Source: Halopelagius fulvigenes (lineage in GTDB: Archaea > Halobacteriota > Halobacteria > Halobacteriales > Haloferacaceae). From it: DNA of 64,000 nt. Positions 59,056-64,000 of this stretch are shown piece after piece; position 1 is the stretch's first letter; each line of letters opens with the position of its first letter. The stretch spans positions 744,001 to 808,000 of the forward strand of contig NZ_JBHSXH010000009.1 of the NCBI RefSeq assembly GCF_042662625.1, read 5' to 3'. The notes under the pieces are model-generated. The model saw nothing but the letters and a program-made list of their open reading frames with translations, was not told the DNA's origin and made no database searches. The position numbers and the translations under genes were made by a program.

Positions 59056-59259
59056 TCAGTACAGCTGTTTCTCACGCTCCTCCCTCTCCTTCTCTCTTTC
59101 CTCTTCTTCTTTGAGGCGGCGGCGGCCGCGGATGTACTGTCTCGTCTTCGGGACGATGGTGTTCTTCAGGTCGAGGACGAACGACACGATGCCGTACGCC
59201 CAGAAGAAGAACAGCACGGTCATCCCGCCGAGATAGAGCCACCCGAGTTCGTTGACCAT
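59056..59259 (-). CDS. 67-aa membrane-anchored coiled-coil protein in sugar ABC operon
   Basis: A small protein with one TM helix (about residues 5-30: GWLYLGGMTVLFFFWAYGIVSFVL), a short polar link and a strongly charged C-terminus RLKEEEEREKEREEREKQLY that should form a helix or coiled coil. It lies between the ATPase (60 nt upstream) and Gfo/Idh gene (74 nt downstream) on the same strand. The DNA here is distinctly less G+C-rich and purine-rich than neighbours. It may be an assembly or regulatory subunit of the importer; no family is known to me. Confidence 0.65.
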   Translation of the reverse strand: MVNELGWLYLGGMTVLFFFWAYGIVSFVLDLKNTIVPKTRQYIRGRRRLKEEEEREKEREEREKQLY

Positions 59260-59319
59260 GTTCTGAAGGAGGGATTGGTGGCACTTATCGTGCCGGGTCG
59301 TTTCGCGCGCCGTTCCGTT

Positions 59320-60507
59320 TCAGTCGTCGCCCTCGGCGGGCGTCTCGTCCGCACTCGTCGTCGGCATCTTCGAGGTGATGCCGTGGACGATCGCTTCGCC
59401 GGAGTTCGTGTCGAACAGGTGGACGCGCGAGCGGTCGAGTACGACGTCGACGTCCTCCTCTTCTTCGATTTCCGAGTCGGGTGCGACGCTCATCAGTAGT
59501 TGGCCTGCGAATGCATCGCCGGCCATGTCGTCGAGGTCCGTGCCCGCCTCCTCGTCTAAGAGGAGGTAGACGAATATCTCGTCGCCCATCGGTTCGAGGA
59601 CGTCCGTCTTCGCGTCGATGGGCTGCGTCGGCGTCGTGAGTTCGGAGTCCCGCGTCAGGTAGACGTCCTCGGGGCGGACCCCGAGCGTCACTTCGTCGCC
59701 CACCGTGAGGCCGTGGTCGGCGGGGTCGAACGCCACTTCGACGTTCTCGCTGGCGAAGCCGTTTTCGGCCACCTCTCCCTCCACGAAGTTCATCGCGGGC
59801 GACCCGATGAAGCCCGCGACGAACAGGTTCGCGGGCTCGTTGTAGCAGGTCAACGGCGGGTCTATCTGCTGGAGCTGCCCCGAGTCGATGACCGCGATGC
59901 GGTCGGACATCGTCATCGCCTCCGCCTGGTCGTGGGTGACGTAGATGATGGTCGTGTCCAGCTCCTTGTGGAGGCGCTGGAGCTCCGTCCGCATGTGGAC
60001 GCGGAGCTTCGCGTCGAGGTTCGCCAGCGGTTCGTCCATCAGGAACACTTCGGGGTTCCGGACGATGGCGCGCGCGATGGCGACGCGTTGTCGCTGGCCG
60101 CCCGACATCTCGTCGGGCATGCGGTCGAGCATGCCCTCCAACTGGACGATGTCGGAGGCGCGGTCGACCCGTCGGTCTATCTCCTCCTTGTCGAAGTCGC
60201 GGAGGCGAAGACCGAAGGAGATGTTGTCGTAGACGTCCATGTGCGGGAACAGCGCGATGTTCTGGAACACCATCGCGATCCCGCGGTCCTTCGGCGGCAG
60301 GTTCGTCACGTTGCGGCCGGCGATGTGCACCTCGCCCTCCGTGGGTTTGGTGAGTCCGGCGACCATCTCCATGGTCGTCGATTTACCGCAGCCCGAGGGA
60401 CCGACGAGACAGACGAACTCGCCGTCCCTTATTTCGACGTTCATGTCGTCTACGGCCGTTACGTCGGCGTATCGTTTCGTTACGTGTTCGAGTTTGACTT
60501 CTCCCAT
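59320..60507 (-). CDS. Sugar ABC importer ATPase (UgpC/MalK type)
   Basis: A 395-aa ABC ATPase: Walker A VGPSGCGKST, Q-loop VFQNIALFPHMDVYDNI, signature MSGGQRQRVAIARAI, Walker B VFLMDEPLANLDAKLR, switch IYVTHDQAEAMT. The C-terminal TOBE/OB domain (about 240-360: RPEDVYLTRDSEL...LGVRPEDV) is the MalK-type regulatory part. Powers the two permeases; the TOBE domain may bind regulatory partners. It starts 4 nt after the preceding permease stop. Length is normal for UgpC-type. Confidence 0.92.
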   Translation of the reverse strand: MGEVKLEHVTKRYADVTAVDDMNVEIRDGEFVCLVGPSGCGKSTTMEMVAGLTKPTEGEVHIAGRNVTNLPPKDRGIAMVFQNIALFPHMDVYDNISFGLRLRDFDKEEIDRRVDRASDIVQLEGMLDRMPDEMSGGQRQRVAIARAIVRNPEVFLMDEPLANLDAKLRVHMRTELQRLHKELDTTIIYVTHDQAEAMTMSDRIAVIDSGQLQQIDPPLTCYNEPANLFVAGFIGSPAMNFVEGEVAENGFASENVEVAFDPADHGLTVGDEVTLGVRPEDVYLTRDSELTTPTQPIDAKTDVLEPMGDEIFVYLLLDEEAGTDLDDMAGDAFAGQLLMSVAPDSEIEEEEDVDVVLDRSRVHLFDTNSGEAIVHGITSKMPTTSADETPAEGDD

Positions 60508-60511
60508 TGGT

Positions 60512-61483
60512 TTACTCCTTGAGTGCTCCGGCGGTTAGTCCGCTGACGATCTTCTCCTGTGCGATGATGACGAGGATGGCGACCGGGAGGACGCCGACGA
60601 TGCTCGCCGCCGCCATCAGGTTGTAGGGCGTGTCGAACTGCCCTTGGTACTTCAGGATACCCGCGACGATGGGTGCCCACGAGGACGCCTCGCCGTTGTT
60701 CATCAGGAACGAGAAGAAGAACTCGTTGTACACGCTGATGAACGTGAGGACGCCCGCAGTGGCGACGCCCGGCGCGGAGAGGGGGATGATGACCCGGAAC
60801 AGGGCTCCGAGCCGCGTCGTCCCCTCGACCCGCGCCGCGTCCTCCAACCCGTCGGGGATCTGCCCGTAGAAGGTGGTGAGGATGAAGATGGACAGCGGCA
60901 TGAACAGCGCGCTGAACGGTAGCACCATCGGCGCTGGCGTGTTGAACAGGTCCGGGCTGGAGACGGTAACCGGGCCGATCGAGATGGCGAGATTACCGGT
61001 GAATAGCTCGAACAGCGGAAGGAAGAACGCCGCCGGCGGGAAGTACGATATCGCCAGGATGGCCAGCATCAGCACCGACTTCCCGGGGAAGTTGAGGCGA
61101 CCGAAGACGTACCCCGCCAGACTGGCCAACACCAGCACGATGGCCGTCGTCGCGATGCCGAGCACGAAGCTGTTGAACATGTACCAGTGGAACGGCACCC
61201 GCTGGAACATGGTCACGAACACCTCGGGGTTGAACCCCTTCGGCACCAACCCCATGTCGGTGATGAGGTTGTTCGGCGTCAGCGCCAGCACCAACAGCCA
61301 GTAGAACGGGAACAGCGTCGTGACCAGGAAGAAGATGGTCGCGACGTAGAACATCGCTCTGTTGGCCCGCTCGGGGTTCTTGATGGCCTTGTTCACCCAC
61401 CGCTCGAACGGGCCACGGTGGATCTCTGCATCCTGCCTCGTTCCGACGTTCGTTCCGCCGTCGGGTCGTGTCTTTCCTGGCAT
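60512..61483 (-). CDS. Sugar ABC permease (MalG type)
   Basis: A 323-aa permease with six TM helices. The EAA motif reads GLEDAARVEGTTRLGALFRVIIPLSAPG, typical of binding-protein-dependent importers, and FPFYWLLVLALTPN at the N-terminus is typical of the MalG group. A 40-residue hydrophilic N-terminal extension is longer than in bacteria. Pairs with the MalF-type permease whose stop is 2 nt upstream. Confidence 0.9.
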   Translation of the reverse strand: MPGKTRPDGGTNVGTRQDAEIHRGPFERWVNKAIKNPERANRAMFYVATIFFLVTTLFPFYWLLVLALTPNNLITDMGLVPKGFNPEVFVTMFQRVPFHWYMFNSFVLGIATTAIVLVLASLAGYVFGRLNFPGKSVLMLAILAISYFPPAAFFLPLFELFTGNLAISIGPVTVSSPDLFNTPAPMVLPFSALFMPLSIFILTTFYGQIPDGLEDAARVEGTTRLGALFRVIIPLSAPGVATAGVLTFISVYNEFFFSFLMNNGEASSWAPIVAGILKYQGQFDTPYNLMAAASIVGVLPVAILVIIAQEKIVSGLTAGALKE

Positions 61484-61485
61484 GG

Positions 61486-62523
61486 TCAGAACCCTCCTTC
61501 GGCGTCCGCGAACTTGACGATGTACACGGAGACGACGATGCCGATGAGCACCGCCGTGATGAACGCCACCGTCGCGGACGTCGCGTACAACGAGTTGTTG
61601 AACGTCGTGACGACCAGACACGACAGCGACGGGACGGTCGTACACCCCGCCATCGTCTCGATGATACCGTACACCCGCATCGCCGCGATGGTGCGGAACA
61701 GCATCGCGACCAGCACCGTCGGCAGGATGAGCGGGAACGTTATCATCTTGAACTGCTGCCACTTGGTCGCGCCCGACACCCTCGCGACGTTGTACAGAGA
61801 GCGGTCGATGCTCTGCAGACCCGCGAGGATGAGAAGCGCCATGAACGCGGACGTCTTCCAGACGTCGGCGATGATGATGAGGAACAACGAGTCCGCGGTG
61901 TTCCGAAGCGGCGTGTAACTGATGCTCAGCGGGCCGATCTGGTTCAGGAACGCCGGGTCCTGCGGCGTCCCGACGAGGAACCCGATGTTCGGCTGGAACA
62001 TCAGGTAGAAGATCATCCCCTGGATGACGATGGGGACGGCCCACGGGATGATGATGGCCACGCGGACCCACCGACGACCGCGGAAGTCCTGGTCGAGGAC
62101 GAGGGCCTGTGCGAACCCGACGAGGGTCTCGAACAGGACGCTGAACCCTGTGAAGATGAGCGTGACCATCAGCGCGCTGCTGTACACGTTCTTGATGAAC
62201 GGGAACTGTGACGTGAGATTCGGGAGGAAGTTCGACGGGAGTGCGAAGTTGCGTGCACCGGTTAAAAGGGCCACGTAGTTCTGGAGTCCGACGAACTCCC
62301 CCAGTCGCGACGACCCCGTCAGCTGATCGGCGAACAGCGAGTAGCCGAACGTCTGTATGAGGGGGTACACCGCTATGACTAACAAGAGGAGTAGCGCCGG
62401 CGCCAGAAGGAGGTATGCGTACGCAGTCTCCGATAGAGACTCCATCCATCGGATGAGCGCCACGTATGGCCCACTCCGGGAGCTCTCCCGCAGTGCCTCA
62501 CCTGACTCCTGTTCGGTCGCCAT
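61486..62523 (-). CDS. Sugar ABC permease (MalF type)
   Basis: A 345-aa permease, seven or more TM helices. The EAA motif is LYNVARVSGATKWQQFKMITFPLILPTVLVA. A periplasmic-like loop with Cys (GCTTVPSLSCLV, about residues 284-297) lies before the last helix and could form a disulfide outside the cell. Preceded by the binding-protein gene, 46 nt upstream. Together with the MalG-type it forms the pore. Confidence 0.9.
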   Translation of the reverse strand: MATEQESGEALRESSRSGPYVALIRWMESLSETAYAYLLLAPALLLLLVIAVYPLIQTFGYSLFADQLTGSSRLGEFVGLQNYVALLTGARNFALPSNFLPNLTSQFPFIKNVYSSALMVTLIFTGFSVLFETLVGFAQALVLDQDFRGRRWVRVAIIIPWAVPIVIQGMIFYLMFQPNIGFLVGTPQDPAFLNQIGPLSISYTPLRNTADSLFLIIIADVWKTSAFMALLILAGLQSIDRSLYNVARVSGATKWQQFKMITFPLILPTVLVAMLFRTIAAMRVYGIIETMAGCTTVPSLSCLVVTTFNNSLYATSATVAFITAVLIGIVVSVYIVKFADAEGGF

Positions 62524-62569
62524 GACAAATAATAACGTGGTTGAGGGAACTTATGTGTATGCGCTTCCC

Positions 62570-64000
62570 TTAAGCGCTCTGTTCGATCTGTTTGAGCGAG
62601 GACTTGAGGTCGGACATCGCCTGTTCCGGCGACTTCTCCTGCGCGTACGACGCGTTGACCTCGCTCGCTATCTTGCTGGACTGCTGCGGCCAGACCACGG
62701 TGACGGGGCGCGGAATCGCGTTCTCGCCGGCCACCTTCAGCTGCGGCAGGTAGCGGCCGATGACCTCCACCTGCTTCGCCTTGTCCGAGTCGAGGAGCTT
62801 CGGGCGCGGCGGGATCCAACCCATGATCCCGAAGATATCGAGCTGGAACTGCTCCTGCATCAGCGCTTGCAGGACCTTCACCGCGGCCTGCTTCTTCTTA
62901 CCCGGCGAGTTCGGGTTCACCGTCATGTGCCAGCCGCCGAGCGCGGCGACCGGACCGCCGGTCATCGGGTACTGCGCCTCGCTCTCGGGCACGCCGTACG
63001 GGATGGGCATGACGCCGAGGTCCTTGCCGAAGACGTCCTCCGCACCGTTGATGGTGATGGAGTACGGCCAGTTGCGGTGCATGATGGCGTCGCCGCCGGT
63101 GAACGGTTTGCGCGAGGGTTCCTCGGTCCACTGCAGGACCGCGGACGGCGCGATGTTGCCCTCGTACCCGTCCAGGGAGTGTTTGTCCTTGGACCCGTTG
63201 ATGAAGGTCCGGACCATCTTGATGGAGTCCAGAACCGGCTGCTCGTCGACGGTGATGGGTCGCTCGCCGATGGGGCCGAAGAGGTTCTTCTCGGGGTTGC
63301 CGAAGTACGCCCCGCCGTGGGAGGTCATGAACTCGTTGAAGTCACAGCACGACAGCCCCTCGTAGACGGAGGCCTGGAAGGTGTACCCGTTACCGATGTC
63401 CTGGTTCGCCTCCATGGCCTTCTTCGTGACCTTCGAGAACTCCTTCCACGACATGGACTCTGTGGCCCACTTGTTGAAGTCGGAGTCGCTGTAGCCGGCG
63501 TTCCGAAGCAGGTCCTTGCGGTACTGCATCGTCGGGAAGTCCGGGAACAGCGGAATCCCGTACAGGTCGCCCGAGTCCGGGCTCTTGGCCGTCTGGACCG
63601 AGGCCTGGAAGTACTCGTTTTCGACCGTATTCACCATGTCGCTCGGCAGCGCGTCCGTGAGGTTCTGAATCTGGTTGCGGGCAATGAACGGAATCGTCCA
63701 CCCGCTGTCCATCATCATCAGCGTCGGCTCCTTCCGACCGCCGGAGAGCCACTGCTGATACTGGTTCTGTCGGTTGTTCGTCACCTGCGAGCCGGCGATG
63801 ATCTCTACGGTGATGTTGTCCGGGAGGCCGGCGTCGTGCAGCGCCTTCTTGAACGCCTTCGAGTTGTCACCCATCCGAGTGTCGCCGGCGATTTGGACGG
63901 TGACGTCCTCGGTCACTTCTTTGGTGCTTATCGGCGTGGACGTGCCGGTATTTCCGCCACCGCCGCCCCCGCCGCCGCCGGTGCTCACACACCCCGCGAG
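62570..64000 (-). CDS. Sugar-binding lipoprotein of ABC importer, N-terminus cut by window
   Basis: Extracellular solute-binding protein (family 1), at least 476 aa in the window. The sequence reads in from the edge as LAGCVSTGGGGGGGG, a lipobox cysteine followed by a Gly-rich linker, so the mature protein starts here and only the signal peptide is missing. The body includes TVQIAGDTRMGDNSKAFKKALHDAG, YGIPLFPDFPTMQYRKDLLRNAGY and GGDAIMHRNWPYS, all typical of sugar-binding proteins. It is the first visible gene of the five-gene importer operon. Promoter and any TrmB site are beyond the window. Confidence 0.92.
   Translation of the reverse strand, partial: LAGCVSTGGGGGGGGGNTGTSTPISTKEVTEDVTVQIAGDTRMGDNSKAFKKALHDAGLPDNITVEIIAGSQVTNNRQNQYQQWLSGGRKEPTLMMMDSGWTIPFIARNQIQNLTDALPSDMVNTVENEYFQASVQTAKSPDSGDLYGIPLFPDFPTMQYRKDLLRNAGYSDSDFNKWATESMSWKEFSKVTKKAMEANQDIGNGYTFQASVYEGLSCCDFNEFMTSHGGAYFGNPEKNLFGPIGERPITVDEQPVLDSIKMVRTFINGSKDKHSLDGYEGNIAPSAVLQWTEEPSRKPFTGGDAIMHRNWPYSITINGAEDVFGKDLGVMPIPYGVPESEAQYPMTGGPVAALGGWHMTVNPNSPGKKKQAAVKVLQALMQEQFQLDIFGIMGWIPPRPKLLDSDKAKQVEVIGRYLPQLKVAGENAIPRPVTVVWPQQSSKIASEVNASYAQEKSPEQAMSDLKSSLKQIEQSA

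Noticed and set aside
1..64000. CRISPR arrays, insertion sequences, tRNA or rRNA genes, integrase or phage genes
   Set aside because: No regularly spaced repeats with unique spacers, no transposase motifs, and no tRNA-like stretches were seen on either strand by eye.

Overview
The window is chromosomal DNA of a halophilic archaeon (class Halobacteria). This rests on very high G+C, strongly acidic proteins, archaeal ribosomal protein S17e, F420 synthesis (CofD), dodecin, DpsA, PAC2 and TrmB-type proteins, Tat-exported and lipobox proteins, and A/T-rich TATA elements about 25-30 nt before start codons, which imply mostly leaderless mRNAs. Placement near Haloferax or Halogeometricum is a guess from general resemblance. 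No rRNA, tRNA, CRISPR array, insertion sequence or phage module was seen. The many long open frames opposite the genes are G+C artefacts.

Layout. 1-4.3 kb: a truncated glycerophosphodiesterase, rps17e, and a four-gene minus-strand operon (cofD, DUS-like TIM barrel, CitG-like, DUF447) whose three junctions all overlap by GTGA. 4.4-8 kb: small membrane protein, HD phosphohydrolase, amidohydrolase, UspA. 8-13.4 kb: birA, sugar O-acetyltransferase, biotin carboxylase/BCCP subunit, asd, response regulator. 13.4-22.8 kb: metabolic enzymes (2-hydroxyacid dehydrogenase, geranylgeranyl-reductase-like flavoprotein, esterase, PLP aminotransferase, GCS2 ligase, Old Yellow Enzyme), an FNT channel and a flavodoxin-reductase-like protein. 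22.9-26.2 kb: a cluster marked by four 18-bp inverted repeats of DtxR iron-box type. It holds a TrxR-like flavoprotein, a DUF-type protein with a 22-codon leader, a 55-aa protein followed by a DtxR-fold regulator that has lost its metal ligands, and DpsA. 26.3-30.3 kb: thiE-thiM, an MFS transporter and small membrane proteins. 30.4-34.8 kb: a 1039-aa glycolate/D-lactate dehydrogenase (FAD plus Fe-S) and a glyoxylate-type aminotransferase. 34.9-40.6 kb: zinc-ribbon HTH regulator, cbiM plus PDGLE protein, Tat-exported subtilase, acyl-CoA synthetase. 40.7-45.2 kb: ABC exporter with divergent TetR regulator, and a second GGR-like flavoprotein. 45.2-55.7 kb: EEP nuclease/phosphatase, hisD, methyltransferase, IscA-like protein, small conserved proteins, two coupled membrane proteins, dodecin, 5'-nucleotidase, UspA, MscS channel, PAC2. 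55.8-64 kb: TrmB-type regulator, zinc-ribbon membrane protein, and a minus-strand sugar ABC importer operon (lipoprotein, two permeases, ATPase, 67-aa membrane/coiled-coil protein, Gfo/Idh oxidoreductase).

The part most likely to be new is the iron-box cluster at 22.9-26.2 kb. Two of its promoters have the same TATA/operator/ATG spacing, one drives a translated-looking leader ORF, and the encoded regulator keeps the DtxR fold but lacks the residues that normally sense the metal.
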